From NCBI GenBank assembly GCA_018894105.1, contig CM032131.1:6598501-6662500 (forward strand): 64,000 bases of DNA, written 5' to 3'. This DNA is from Jacaranda mimosifolia. Lineage: Eukaryota; Streptophyta; Magnoliopsida; Lamiales; Bignoniaceae. The translations under genes were made by a program, and so were the position numbers. Shown here piece by piece: positions 33,494 through 45,640 of the stretch (position 1 is its first letter; the number at the start of each line of letters is the position of its first letter). The notes under the pieces are model-generated. The model was not told where the DNA came from. It saw only the letters and a list, made by a program, of their open reading frames with translations, and did not search any database.

Positions 33494-36400
33494 ATGGCTT
33501 CTAAGATTGATTACATTAAAGACATGAATTACACCAAGATGCAATGGAATTTGAAAGTATGGATGGTTCGATTATGGCAAGTTCCAGAATGTGATAATCC
33601 AAGCAGTGTCTTCTCTATTGAAATGGTGTTGTAGGATGAGAAGGTATGATTTAGCCTAATTTTTGTTTAGCAAAAAATAGAGATTGATTACTTCTATTTA
33701 ATTCTTTTCAAGAATTAATTCTTTAAACATCTTTAATTTTACGGAAGCTACCAATTATAAAGTTGATGTCTTTTCTTTTCACATAAGTTGTCGGATGTAT
33801 AAGCCAACAAAATTTAAGAAGTGATAAACATACTTAGATAGGTGGCTAGAAATTTGATAATATAATAACTTAATATATACGAGTGTTGTGTCATTGTTCA
33901 CCGTGCATTCATTTTTCACGTAGATATATGTTTCGCTTGTGTCATGCTGGATATTTGATTCTTTCGCAAGTAGATGGCAGGAAAACTAAACAAAATCATG
34001 TTTATCTATAAGTGTTGCCATCTGAACTTTGGAGGTGATGTGCTACTTTCTTTGTTCTTCTTATTTGTTGGAGATCGGGTTCTAAGTCCAATGGCCTTTG
34101 GTCACCTATTGGTTGATTTTGATTTGCTTCTTGCTTATTCACTCTTTTATGTAAGCCTCTTAATATGTTGCCTCTACTTTTAGGTATGACCCAAATTTGA
34201 AGACAGTGAGTACTGACTTATTTTTCTCTTAAGAGATTTAATAATGACCTATTGGTTAATTTTCACTTGAGCATTGAGTTGGACCATCTTAGATTAATTC
34301 AAGATGTCCTCATTGATGGTAGTAATTCAAAGAGTAGATATACCTTCTTCTATCTTGAACTTGATGCTACATCCTAGCTTTGTTGAGGTTTGGTCGATAT
34401 CTAAGTAATCGGTTGAATATAGACTTCTTGGATTTCCAAGCTAACATTGTTGTCACTTTATTCATCAATGTGCAATGATTCATTATTGTTTCCAGGATGA
34501 TTGCATCCATGCAATGATTGGGAGGTCTATGATCCATATATTCATGTCAAAGATACAGGAGCTTGGATCGTATTTCATGAAGAACTTTGTAGTGGGACTG
34601 AATAATTTGAATTTGAAAACTGCTAAGCACAAATTAAAGCTAACATTCAATCAACAACAAGTGTGGTGGAAACAAATGATCATAATTTTCATGGGTTAAA
34701 TGGACATTACCCCTCTCCATTGTGTAATTCAAAATTGCCATAAAACACCCTATGTTAAAAATAGAGTCTGTTTAGTACCTTATGTTTTAGAAAAATCGGC
34801 TCACTCGCCCCAACAACACTATTCTGTGAGAAAAAATATGAAGAGACAGAATTGCCCTTCTAAAAAAAAAAGGAAAAAGAGTGCCACGGAACCCCCTAAT
34901 GTGTGCTGAAGAAGATTTTGGCCAATCTTACAATTTTATCTCAATTTTTTATTCTTACCTTTGGCATATTTTAAATTATATACTCAATAGTATTAAAATA
35001 ATAAATATATCTAAAATAATTTAATTAATTCTTTAAAATTAAAAATAAATTAAAAATTAAAAACCCTAAACCGTAAAATTGTTTTGGAGAAACATAACCA
35101 AACATATCATCATTTTCCCTCCAAAACTTCCATTTTTCAAAATGTACATACATATATTATATATAGATATCATATATATTTTATTATTATTCTAATGATA
35201 AAAAATCACTCAATTCCATTTTCATCCCAGAAATCAAATAAAAAAGTATTGATTTGACTGCTACAGTTAAAAAAAAAGTCTCCCCCCCAAAATATAAACA
35301 AACATATCAAAACATAACTTTCACATTTTTCAATATTTCATTCTCCCAAAACACATAATAAAATAACACAAAAAACATAACCAAACATTCCCATAGATTT
35401 TTAAGTTTTTAAAATTTTTATTTATTTTTAAGTTTTATTTAAGAATATTAAATTTATAAATAGGTCTAAAATAATTTAATTCAATTTAAATAAATTTAGA
35501 TAATAATAATAATGACTATTACTATAAAAAGAATATAATATTACACTACCTTTTTCCTTCCCCCCTCCACCCACCCCAACCAAACACCAACCCCAGACAT
35601 AGCCGCCGGCCTGCCACCACTGCCGAGGCAGCCCTCAAGCCAACCCTTCCCCCCAAACCACTGGCTGCTGCAGATGGCCATAGCCATACTGGCACGGTAG
35701 CGGCCGACTGCGCATTTGGCCACGATTGCTTAGGCTTGACTGCCGTAGCCATGGCTGCCGGGGTGGGGTGTGGAGGCAGTGGGAGTTGACCTTTGGTGGT
35801 GGTATATATACATATTTATATTTATATATTATATATATGTATTTAATATATATGTATTAATATATTATATAATATATAATATATTATATATATTATACAT
35901 ATTTATATTTATATATTATATATACATATTATATATATGTATCTATACTTTTTTATGCTTTTTTTGCATTTTTAATTTTATTTTTTAATTTTTAAACTTC
36001 AAATTTAAAAAGGGCCAACTAGACCCTAGAGGGCATTTTGGACAATTCATAGGCAAAATTGCTATTCCTACCCACACAATCAGCGCGTTACCCCATCTGG
36101 GGGTATGGTGGCAATTTTGGCAAAACACATGGTATTGATTAGACTCTTTTTTTACACATGGGGTTTTGTGGCAATTTCGAATTTTACAGGGGGGTTTTGT
36201 GTATTTTCCCCTAATTTTCATATGAATATCTTTGATTTTCAGCCTTATGTGCAGTTTCTCAATCAAGTTGATATTGATGAGAATGAAATATTTGGTGATG
36301 ATTTTCTTAATCTATTATGTTTTTGAATTTTTTATGATGTTCATTCGGTATTCCTTATTTAAATTGTTGTAAAATGTTGTAGACGTCATAGAAAAGGTTG

Positions 36401-38204
36401 TGAGTTGGAGTGATGCACAAGAGTGTAAGCTAGACGGCAAGACCAGTTTCATTATGAATGTAGAGCTCGAAGATCATGAGTGAGTTTAACAATGATTTAT
36501 ATTAACTATACATTGTATGATGATTCCTTCTGTCATGATACTTGATTTTGTAATTTTTTCAAGCAGGAGGAATAGGATTTTGGCTACTTTTGGGAGGAAA
36601 TTTGTAAATCAAATTTTGGCTCACTTGGATGGATCTATTGAGCAACCTATCATAGTTGTTATGTAGTTGATACGAGCTTGCAAATTTCAGGGTATTCAAA
36701 TTTTGGTTCCACATTTAGTTTTTTTACATAGAATTAATTTTAAATTAATTTATTGTAGACAAGTATTTTGTGCATAATACTTGGCATGCATCAAAGCTTT
36801 GGATTAATCCTGATCTTCCTAAGTTGTTGATTTCAAATCTAGATTTTCTATGCACTATTTCGGTGAATATGTATGATAAAAATAAATGGTTGTTTATATT
36901 TATGATTGTTACAAACTTGAGATAATGCAGATCACTATGCGTGTGTGAAGCTAACTCTGAGAAGATCAGCCAAATTTCATATTAACATAGATTTGGAATT
37001 GTAGAGGTTAAAACTATATTGGGGAATTAGTTCAATGCCTGCAGGTGATTGACATTTTTTTTTTTTTTTTTTACTAATCTCAGATTTAGGATATATTCCA
37101 ATGTGTATGTCGGATAAATGTGGGATTATTATTTTTTAATAGGAAAGGAGCTTCTGGGTTGTTGCAACTATCGTTGATTTAGAACTCCAAAGAGAATGGT
37201 CATATTTGGGATGCAAGAAGTGTCCAAAAATGGTTGACAAAGTTGGAAACAAATTTTATTGCAAGAAATTTGATCATTTTGATTTCTCTGCTGCTCATAG
37301 GTATTTGGCCATATTCTCAATTGTCTTAAAATATCATAAATAAAATATAAAAGTTTGAATCTATGTTGCATTTCAGGTACAAGCTTCAAGTGCATGTCAT
37401 GGATGCTACTGGATTTATTTCATTGTTGCTTTGTGATCATGAAGCCAGGCAACTCATAGGAAAGTCTGCTAATGAGTTGAAGGAAGTTTTAGATTAGATA
37501 TATTATTTTATTTTAATTGTTTTAATGACCTTTTATGCTTCTGATACTTATACGATTTTAGATTTTTGGTATTGCTTATGACTGTTCTTATCCATTGGAG
37601 TTGGATACCGTTCTTGATAGAAAGGTCATGTTCAAAGTAGTCGTTAGGAACTCCAACATTGAGGCGCATGATGAAGTCTATACTGTTGTTAAGCTTAGCA
37701 ATGATGAGGATCTTATAAAACAATATGGTCATTCTCCACCTCAAGATATATTCACAGTACGTGGCTTTATGCCAAATATCTCATAACATTGAAGCTGTAG
37801 TTTAATGTTATAATTAATTATTATCAATTAGAACTTTCAATGATGTGATTATTTTTGTTTAGTACAATCCAGATTTCAATAATGTACAATTTCAAGGTGA
37901 TTTTGGCACTCATTTTTTTGTTTTTTTATTGAGAATAATCACTTCATTTAACTATAATATTTTCCTTTGTTTCTCATATCCACAATATTAATGTGTCCAT
38001 CTTTATTTTTAATTATTTTCTTGCCCATCTTTTGTTTTGTAGGATTCCATTTCAGATAATGAGGTGATCTCTCTTGCAAAGACCTTCGTTAAGTGAAGCA
38101 GTTCGAAGAATGGAACATCAGTAGTAGAAGTTGATAATCTCAATGCACAACTTTCAAGCAATAAGGTCAAGAGAGTGATGATTAAGAAGGAGAAAAATGC
38201 ATGA
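33494..38204 (+). pseudogene. RPA70-like (replication protein A large subunit) pseudogene
   Basis: About nine exon-like segments in order match plant RPA1/OB-fold proteins. 33494-33643 has DYIKDMNYTKMQWNLKVW and VFSIEM, then a stop at 33632. About 34495-34692 has AMIGRSMIHIF and KNFVVGLNN. 36383-36479 has DVIEKVVSWSDAQE. 36567-36691 has ATFGRKFVNQI, with a TAG at 36664. 36759-36842 has HASKLWINPDLPK. 37143-37300 has SFWVVATIVDLE and a zinc-ribbon CKKCPK with FYCKKF, where the last Cys is lost. 37377-37494 has HVMDATGFISLLLCDHEA, 37562-37756 follows, and 38043-38204 is a Lys-rich tail. The family binds single-stranded DNA and is common as dispersed copies in plants. In-frame stops, a frameshift before 34692 and a MULE insertion show it is dead. 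Confidence 0.8.
34693..36211. mobile_element. Non-autonomous MULE inside RPA-like exon
   Basis: A perfect 10 bp duplication TAATTTTCAT flanks it (34683-34692 and 36212-36221). The ends are long imperfect inverted repeats (about 150-190 bp): the left starts GGGTTAAATGGACATTACCC and the right, complemented, GGGGAAAATACACAAAACCC. Long inverted ends with a 9-11 bp duplication define Mutator-like elements. Inside is AT-rich DNA, then a GC-rich island (about 35555-35805) and TA-rich repeats (35815-35945). No transposase is present. The target lies in a coding exon of the RPA-like gene. Confidence 0.9.
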
Positions 38205-38693
38205 TTTGTAGCAACTATTAAACTCTGAACTTTGAATGAAAAATATTAGTTAAAGGCATAATTTTAATTTTTATGTTTTGGTATGGACAAGATGTTTCTA
38301 GTGTGAAAATGTTGTAAGTGGAGACATATAATCCATCTTTATCTAATCTAATATTATGAATCATTATCCTGTTATTATTATTTTTTCTTCCTCACTATTT
38401 TTTCTTTATGCAATAAAAGTAGGAAGATTATTTTAGCTTTCGAGTTAGGTTCAAATTCTCCATGGAAATGAAGATTAAAAATTAAGTTGTATATTTTTAA
38501 ATAATGTTAGTTGTGACAAACTTTTAATTTTGTGATGAATTTCAATTTCATCATAGATCTAATCAATGACAAAACATATACTAATGAATTTGTAATAAAA
38601 TAATTTGCGATGAATTCTTAAATTTGTGTTGAAATTTTCCATTAGTGAAGGGAGTGTTTTCTTACACTATTATGTGATCAATGAAAATAAGAT
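38205..38693. other. 3' flank with possible CACTA terminus
   Basis: Non-coding. At 38470-38646 the complement begins CACTAATGGAAAATTTC and carries repeated 'AATTCATCRCAAA' and 'TTGTCACAAC' motifs, as in CACTA subterminal regions. No partner end was found, so it would be a truncated terminus. Confidence 0.35.
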
Positions 38694-39841
38694 GGGAAAA
38701 TTAATTTTTTCGTCCTATACGTTTACTTGATTTTCAATTTTGTCCTATATTTTACACAATTAAAAGGTTACTCCTATAAGTATAAAAAAATTGGTACATT
38801 TAGTTTGATTGTCATCGTAAATAAAAAAATTTAATCCACCATGTGACAACATCATTTTATCTTACACAATTAAAATAATTTAATTAAACTTATATATATA
38901 AATAAATAAAATAAATAAATTAAAAGTAAAAAAACAAAGAACAAAAAAGAAGCCAGCCCTTACTCCTAGCCCCCACCCATCCCATCCCATCCCATGGCCA
39001 GCCTAGTTAGACATGGCTGCCACTTGGCGAGATTTAGCCACATGGCTTCTGGCCATGGCGGCCAAGCTTCCAAGTGTGGTGACGGCCTTGGTCGTTAGAG
39101 TCCATGGCGACCAACGCCTAGAAGCTCTCAGTGGCCGCCATGGCTGCCAAGCTTCTAGGTGGCTGCATGGCCAGGATGAGCTTGTCGAAGTGGCCGGCGG
39201 CCGGTGGTAGGTGTGGGGGGTGGGTGGGGGTTGGGATGTATAAGTATATATATTTGTGTATGCATATGTGTATATAATATAATATATATGTATATAAATG
39301 TATGTTTATATATATTAATATCATTAATGGCGTCGCTATTATAATTAACATTAATTATATGATTAGTAATATATTAATAATAGTATTAATTATATTCATA
39401 ATATGTAGCATTAATAATATTATAATGATATTACTAATAATAATACTTAATACTAATAATATTAAATTTATTTTATTATTATTGTTAATATACTTAATCA
39501 CAAGAATAATATTGTTAATATTACCAACTATAATAATAATATTATTGTGACAATATTATTACCTAATTAAGAATATATTAATAATAATATTACCAACAAA
39601 AATCCAAGTAAGCAAGGATTTCTTCCAACAAGTCAAAAAGATGCCATGTTAGCTGGAAATTTGCCAACAAAGCAAAATCCCTAATTTCAAAACATTCCCG
39701 CATGCCACGTCAGATTTTCCAGCCAATATTTTTCAATTTCAACGAAAATCAGACTAAATATGCTAATTTTTTTATTGTATAAAATGTTGGATAGAATTAA
39801 AAGTCAGATAAACTTATAGGACGAAAAAATTATTTTTTCCT
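38694..39841. mobile_element. Second non-autonomous MULE
   Basis: A perfect 9 bp duplication AAATAAGAT flanks it (38685-38693 and 39842-39850). The inverted ends match over 130 bp or more: left GGGAAAATTAATTTTTTCGT, right (complement) AGGAAAAAATAATTTTTTCG. The inside holds a GC-rich island (about 38950-39235), bounded by C-rich and G-rich flanks, then a TA/AAT-rich tract. The plus frame 39013-39210 lies in the GC island and is repetitive (MAA...WLLAMAAKL), so it is probably not a gene. Confidence 0.9.
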
Positions 39842-39850
39842 AAATAAGAT

Positions 39851-42030
39851 ATATTATAATATAATTATAATTCTTTCAACATGTATAAATTCTCTTAACA
39901 TGACATCAGTACATACCATGCATATAATCCTCCTTTGATACATATAGATATATAAATATATTATATATAATATATAATATACTCAAAAGTGTTGCGGTAA
40001 TTATTCCAATTAAAAATTAATCATAATTAATCATGATTACGCACTGATGGTGATAAATTCCTGAGATGAACGTCAAAATTAAAGTAATTATATTTTATAA
40101 ACAAAGTCTGATAAAAGATCACACAAAGTTGTGGCTGCTGCGTAGAGAGAAACAGGTCAGCGCCAATAGATTGAATGTTCTTTTATTTTCAACGTATATC
40201 ATTATTTTTTGACCAGATTTGGATCAGTTTGTGACAACATAACATGAGGAAATATTGTAGGAGTATAATTGTATATGCAAAAATTTATTGTATTTCTAAC
40301 TAAAGTAAGTTGATCGAAGGTGGGGCCTCCATTTAGAGATTTATACAATACGTATGGAAACATTAGGAAAGAAAAGATATACGATAACTTGAATCTATGA
40401 TTAACCATTCATAAATTGTGGCAGTGGAGGTATTTGCAGGCATGCTGATAGTGTTCCCATATCACTCATTTATGATTAACCATTCATAAAATTGTGGCAG
40501 TGGTGGTATTTGCAGGCATGCTGACAGTGTTCCCATATCACTCATTTATGATTAACCATTCATAAAATTGATTGAGATTTAAAGAGTACTTTTCTTTTTA
40601 CTTCTTTAACAGATTATATGGTTTAATGGTAAAATTACTAGAATTAGTTACACTTCAAAGAAAAGTTGTTTTAACTTTTACGTAATTGGATAGATTGAAA
40701 TTAACTTATGTCTGCATTTTTTTCTTGCTAAGAGCTTTGTCAACTTGCAAATCTGGGATGCTAAATTACCATGGAAGCACATGGTTTTTTGGTGTTTTAA
40801 TCATTTTATTCCTCTTATTTAAGGTGCGAAGTTCACATTTCAAAAGACTTTCCAAATTCTCATATCAATTCGTGTTCAAGAGCTCCTACAGATGGAAAAT
40901 CTGGAGAAGAAACTTGCAAGAATGAACCGAATATGCATCATTTGATTAAGTAATAGATTAAAGAACACGGCTTGAATAGTGTGCCTTACCCCTCTTAAGT
41001 AGATGAATATCAAACTTTTTTTAGTCGCCATCAGTTTAGCCCAATTCAAATAAATTCATGATCCAAATCATTTAATTCATTAGAGTCTCAAAATTTGTTG
41101 AATTTAACTATGAGGTAACCATATAATTATCTAACCATCCGTGTGATTTTACAATTTTTCAATGAATCAACCTTACAATCTAAAGGAAGGATATAGTTGG
41201 ACAAGTCAATAGTATATGGTTCATGAAATAGAAAGCACTCTTGTAAGATACAAACTGACAAAAAAAAAAAAAATATTGCAGTCTGTTTGATAATGATCAA
41301 ATTATATTATTTTTTCAGCCCAAATCAAGAAATTTCTTAGATGGGATGCAAAATGAATTTTCTTCTATTTTTTTATCAAAGTTTTCTTTATTAAAAATGC
41401 AAATCGGTGTTTGAAAAATGGGAGGAGAAAGGAGCACTTGACCTGCAATAGATAAAAAGGGATTTTTTCAATTATATAATTTGAGCTCCTAAAAGATGAC
41501 ACCCTTGAGGCTTTATTGATACGAGTGATTAGAGTTGATTGTTTCCATTTATAATAAAAATTAAGAGTTCGTTTGTAAGATTGTGTTTATCCATTGTGAA
41601 TAAAAAGAAAATTTTCTATCCAAACAGTACCGGTTGTCCGAATGTGTTGGACACCTTAAGGAGTGCTGGCGCCCCGCATGTGAGAATGAGACGAAAACAC
41701 CAAAATCATCAGACCTCAATATATAATGCCTAATTATATGAAATTATTTTTTTACAATTTTGAAAATTAAAAATTTAATCTTCATTATTTTATTTCAAAT
41801 AAATTATAAAATTAATTTTCATTATTTACTTTATATTAATTAAAAAAAGTTCAAAAAGTTCCAACCAAAAAGACAAAATCAAATATAGAAAGAGAGAGGC
41901 ACAAATGGATATAAGAGAGATACAGAGTTTTAAATGTTCTATCTTTTTTGAATCTATAATTATTTTTTTTTATCTATAAATACATTTGCTATTGTAAATG
42001 TAAAAAACAAATGGATCAATGGAACCCAAT
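39851..42030. other. Gene-free AT-rich DNA
   Basis: No supported gene. It includes the tandem duplication at 40396-40570. A short exon-like stretch near 40825-40925 (LLQMENLEKKLARMN in one frame) stands alone and is not supported. Confidence 0.5.
40396..40570. repeat. 75-76 bp tandem duplication
   Basis: TATGATTAACCATTCATAAA begins at 40396, 40471 and 40547. The first two units are full and differ at only a few positions (for example GGAGG against GGTGG, GATAG against GACAG); the third is partial. Such high identity points to a recent duplication. Confidence 0.9.
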
Positions 42031-42140
42031 GGCGGACTGTGGTGTAGTGGTTGTCTTGCTTCTCCTTTGTGGGGGAGCTCCCAGTTTCGAGCCCCCCAAC
42101 AGCGGTGTGAAGGTTTTTAATGTTTTTCCCAAATGGGTGG
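42031..42140 (+). mobile_element. tRNA-derived SINE head
   Basis: Box A-like TGTGGTGTAGTGG (starting 42039) and box B-like AGTTTCGAGCC (42083-42093) are 44 bp apart, as in a tRNA gene. The 5' text GGCGGAC stands where a tRNA would start. It lacks convincing stems for a functional tRNA. The 3' end and target duplication were not located. Confidence 0.5.
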
Positions 42141-42235
42141 TGATGTGGCGCTGATGTGGCAATTTTCGCCAATCAAGCACGATTATGCGGAGAACAAAGG
42201 ACGCGTGTCAACAAATCCCCAAATTTCCTATCACA

Positions 42236-42435
42236 CGGTCGGAGGGTGCAATTTTTCGGCAAGACGGTCGGAGGGTGCAATTTTTCGGCAAAATGGACCA
42301 AAATTGCGATAAAATGGACTTAATGTGTTGAAATTTTATAGTCTTATGATGTTTTTTGAAATTCAAAATATTTAATGGATCAAATTGACGTGTGTCAAAA
42401 GATGAGGGACTAAAATTGCATTTTCCCCTATAGAG
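42236..42435. repeat. 29 bp duplication and MULE-end-like sequence
   Basis: CGGTCGGAGGGTGCAATTTT plus the next nine bases occurs twice in tandem (42236-42264, 42265-42293). The rest up to 42430 ends GGGACTAAAATTGCATTTTC before CCC, and its complement looks like a MULE inverted end. No partner end was found on the left. Confidence 0.45.
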
Positions 42436-42439
42436 AGTT

Positions 42440-45172
42440 AGGTTTGGTTGATAAAAACACATCCCTCTTTGTATTGATTATAATAGCATGTTGATTATGT
42501 CTTATGCTTTTCACCGTTTTCCTGTAGATCTTCTGTTTGCATGGGGGTCTTTCGCCATGCACTCAAAATCACCCCACAAAATAAAAATATATTAATAAGC
42601 AACACAAATCAATCAACACCCTAGGACGAATATATGAAAGATCATTTAAACACAATATTTAACTGAAGTGAAAAGAAAAAAAATTCAAAAAACAAAACCA
42701 AAGAGAGTAAAATATCTAACTAAACTCCTAAACACTAACACTGCCTCTTTCTTTCTTCTGCAGAGAAATAGTACACAAGATCATTTAAATCCAACCTTTA
42801 ACTAAAACCAAAAAAGTTTTCAAAAATCAAAGCAAAAGAGAATGAAATACCTTACCAAAACCATAGAGAAGGTGTTTTCCTGCTTTTCTCATCTTCTTGT
42901 TTTGGTTGCTCAAATGTTTCAAGAAAAACTACTCTTCTAGAATGCATTCTTCACTATACACATTGAAGTGAAGAACACGGAAAGGAGCATGGCACACACC
43001 TGCAGCGTGCGATCCGCAATCCACAAAATCTTCATCCCGTATGACCACCACTCAAAGCCAAATCTAAGAAATCTACAATCCTTAGCAAATTACATAAAAA
43101 GGGTGCTGATTTTTGCACTCCATGGTTTACCTTCCACACTCCATCTCTTACTTTTTTTTAACTATAAATGAATTAATTACCCCCAATTTATTTTAGGTTA
43201 TATTCTCTAATTTTTTATGGACAAAAATATTAATTTTTACTCAAACACTTTAACCTAATTTCATATAATTAGGCATTGTCTGTAAATTATGTTTTAACTT
43301 TTTTATCTAAACATTAGTAGTATTTTATCGACTGAAGACTTACCTTCTTGTGGGTTGTGGTTTTGCATTATCTTGTTATCCATTTCTCCTCACAATGCCA
43401 CTGACACATGAGAAGTTCCTTTTGGACTCCTCATGCCTGCAACCTCCCTCCCCGCCAAGGGGGTGATTTGCTGGGGTTGGAATCAAAGATTATGCTCATT
43501 ATACTGCCTGGAGAGTATGGAAGGGTAGTGGTTTGAACCCTAAGTTATGGCAACTTTGTTAGCTATTATTTTCTTTTCTTTAAAAATATTGTGCAAGTTT
43601 AAGACCTCTGGCGAGTTCTGGAATAACGCTACTCATTGAAAATTGCTGAAATAAGACAATCATTTCTATCTGTAAGGCAGTTGAATTGTCGTGTGTTACA
43701 TGACAATTATGATTCAATATAGGAAGTTGAAATCCTATCCTGCCTAGCTACAGAAATAGTGGCCAAGGGCCATATGACCAAATTACAAATTAAAATCTTG
43801 CTGAAGGGAAAAAAAAATAAATTTACAGATAAATTTACCAAACTGTTTTGTGATGTTCTGGGAAATGGTTTGATATGGTGAATACTATGGCTTTGAGGAG
43901 TTCATCACTCGAGTTCGTAAATCTTGTGTTCTGGTGCTTTGTTCCTCTGAAAATTTAGAGATCATTACCATAAGCCTGTACTATGTGAACACCTAATGCG
44001 TTGTGGAAAAGCAGAAGAGGAGTTTTCTTATTGTGTCCCACCGATAATAGTCAGAAGTTTTGCATTGTCTTCCAATGTATTTGAAGGCTTACTAGCATCA
44101 TCGTTTATTGACAGTGGATTTACTAATCATTACTTCCACGTTCTGCCATCCATATGGTTTTTTTTTCTTTTCTTGATAAGTTTATCATCCATATTTTCAT
44201 ATGATATCATCATCTTGGCTCTTAGTATGTTATTAGATCTATATTTTAATTTTCGTTACTAACTTGCAATTGAGGCCTTGTGCAGCACCTTTGAAGAAAA
44301 TCCTTTGGCCAGCAGTTGCCGTTGCATCACTATATGTGATAAGAGATTAGAAATTGAAGAGAGGTATCAAATCTTTTTCCTAATTCTTTGACATGGATTT
44401 GGATGAAATCTGAAAGCAGAACAACAATAATTCGTCATATTTGCTGGGTGAGGCTTTAATCAACTAGTTATCGTAAGGATAAGGACTCAGGTAAAAAGAT
44501 CATGAGATTTTTTAATTTTTTTGGATACCCAATTTTATTCTTGCATGGTGCTTCTTGCATTCATTAGTTTGCTGTGGTTGTTTATTCTTTGCCACATACC
44601 ACATAAAAAAATAAAGCCGTGTTTCCTTCATGCCCCCTTTCTTAATTTGTATATAATGTTTATCTATACTATCTACAAAGATTTAATGAATTTGGTCATA
44701 ACTTGAAACATTTGTTAATGGCATAATTTGAAAATTGTTTAACCACAAGTATAAAGCAGAAGAAGGGTAAAGACGTGTTGGTGAATGACATTCCTGATTC
44801 AAACTGTTTCAATATGCAATATGGAAATATAAGTTTTAATAATGCTACGCCACAAGATCATTCAAATTATTTCGCTGAGTTTCTCATATGCTTTTATATA
44901 GTAAATCATAACTAAATTCATAATGTGAGGATAATATTAAATTATTTTTTTTACTACTCATACTTTTTTTCTCTTTGAGTCACTAATTTACTCATTTTAT
45001 GATAAATCAATTCATCATAGGCATTCAATGTGAAGCTGAATTGTCTAATTTAAATTGTGATGCAACAGATAAAGGTAAAGTTTGAATCTCTTTACATTTT
45101 CTACCATACAAACTTGACCATGTATTCAAAAAGATATGAATAGGTATTGTATGGTTTTGTTCTTCAAGGTAA
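42440..45172. other. No supported gene; some exon-like pieces
   Basis: AT-rich, mostly non-coding. A pair of similar segments at 42640-42730 and 42775-42850 (AAGATCATTTAAA...) is a minor duplication. Stretches with plausible splice borders occur at 44286-44361 (...CAG to GAG|GTATC), 44760-44880 and 45020-45070, but the encoded text is not recognised. Confidence 0.35.
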
Positions 45173-45244
45173 TATAAATTTATCTAATTTGAGTGTCATA
45201 TGACACTAAGTTATATTAAATCAACTAAGGTATCCAAAGCCATT

Positions 45245-45324
<80 letters not shown>

Positions 45325-45396
45325 AATGGCTTTGGATACCTTAGTTGATTTAATATAACTTAGTGTCATATGACACTCAAATTAGATAAATTTATA
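45173..45396. repeat. Near-perfect palindrome with AAT/ATT centre
   Basis: The outer arms, 45173-45246 and 45323-45396 (about 74 bp each), are exact reverse complements. The centre is an (AAT)n run switching to (ATT)n at about 45287; the AAT side is about two units longer. The arms include GAGTGTCATATGACACT, itself a palindrome. It would form a hairpin of more than 100 bp. Confidence 0.95.
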
Positions 45397-45433
45397 ACAA
45401 GCCCATCCATGAAATATATATATATATATCTAT

Positions 45434-45640
45434 ATACCTTGCCATAACAAGATCAGTCATATAATCATGCAGCCTATTGAAGTTCATCAGCTGGTCTAAT
45501 ATGGTGCCCCCCACCGGATGGTAACGCCTTTTCTGGTTTAGTTTTCTGGCCAGCAGCCCTACAAATATAATGGAACAAACAATGCTCAAGAAGGTTGTGG
45601 CCATGCATTTTGGCTGAAGAAGAAAGCCCAGAGGAGCCAT
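45434..45640 (-). pseudogene. CYP704-like cytochrome P450 first-exon fragment
   Basis: From ATG at 45640 the minus strand encodes about 69 residues. MAPLGFLLQP leads to a hydrophobic anchor (TTFLSIVCSIIFVGLL), then a basic turn and HPVGGTILDQLMNFNRLHDY, ending MTDLVMAR at about 45434. The motif 'KRRYHPVGGT...NFNRLHDYMTDL' is characteristic of the CYP704 family (fatty-acid omega-hydroxylases of the ER). The match stops at a TA repeat 38 bp before the palindrome. In the family the first exon normally runs on, and no I-helix, ExxR or haem-Cys region was seen nearby on this strand. It is a truncated gene or a transduplicated fragment. Confidence 0.7.

Noticed and set aside
33974..34183. Plus-strand hydrophobic frame between RPA-like exons
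   Set aside because: Lies in the long first intron; no match to the RPA family and no splice support.
35541..35752. Two overlapping minus-strand frames in the GC island
   Set aside because: Low-complexity Gly/Ala/Trp text in a GC-rich MULE interior, bounded by transposon ends.
33494..38204. RPA-like gene as part of a Helitron
   Set aside because: Helitrons can carry RPA-like genes, but no Rep/helicase, 5' TC end or 3' hairpin-CTRR end could be identified.
39013..39210. Plus-strand Ala-rich frame
   Set aside because: Internal repeats of GCCATGGC-type words; no family recognised.
43467..43545. Possible tRNA or SINE (GGTTTGAACCC box B)
   Set aside because: The best box A candidate is about 60 bp away, too far, and there are no stems.
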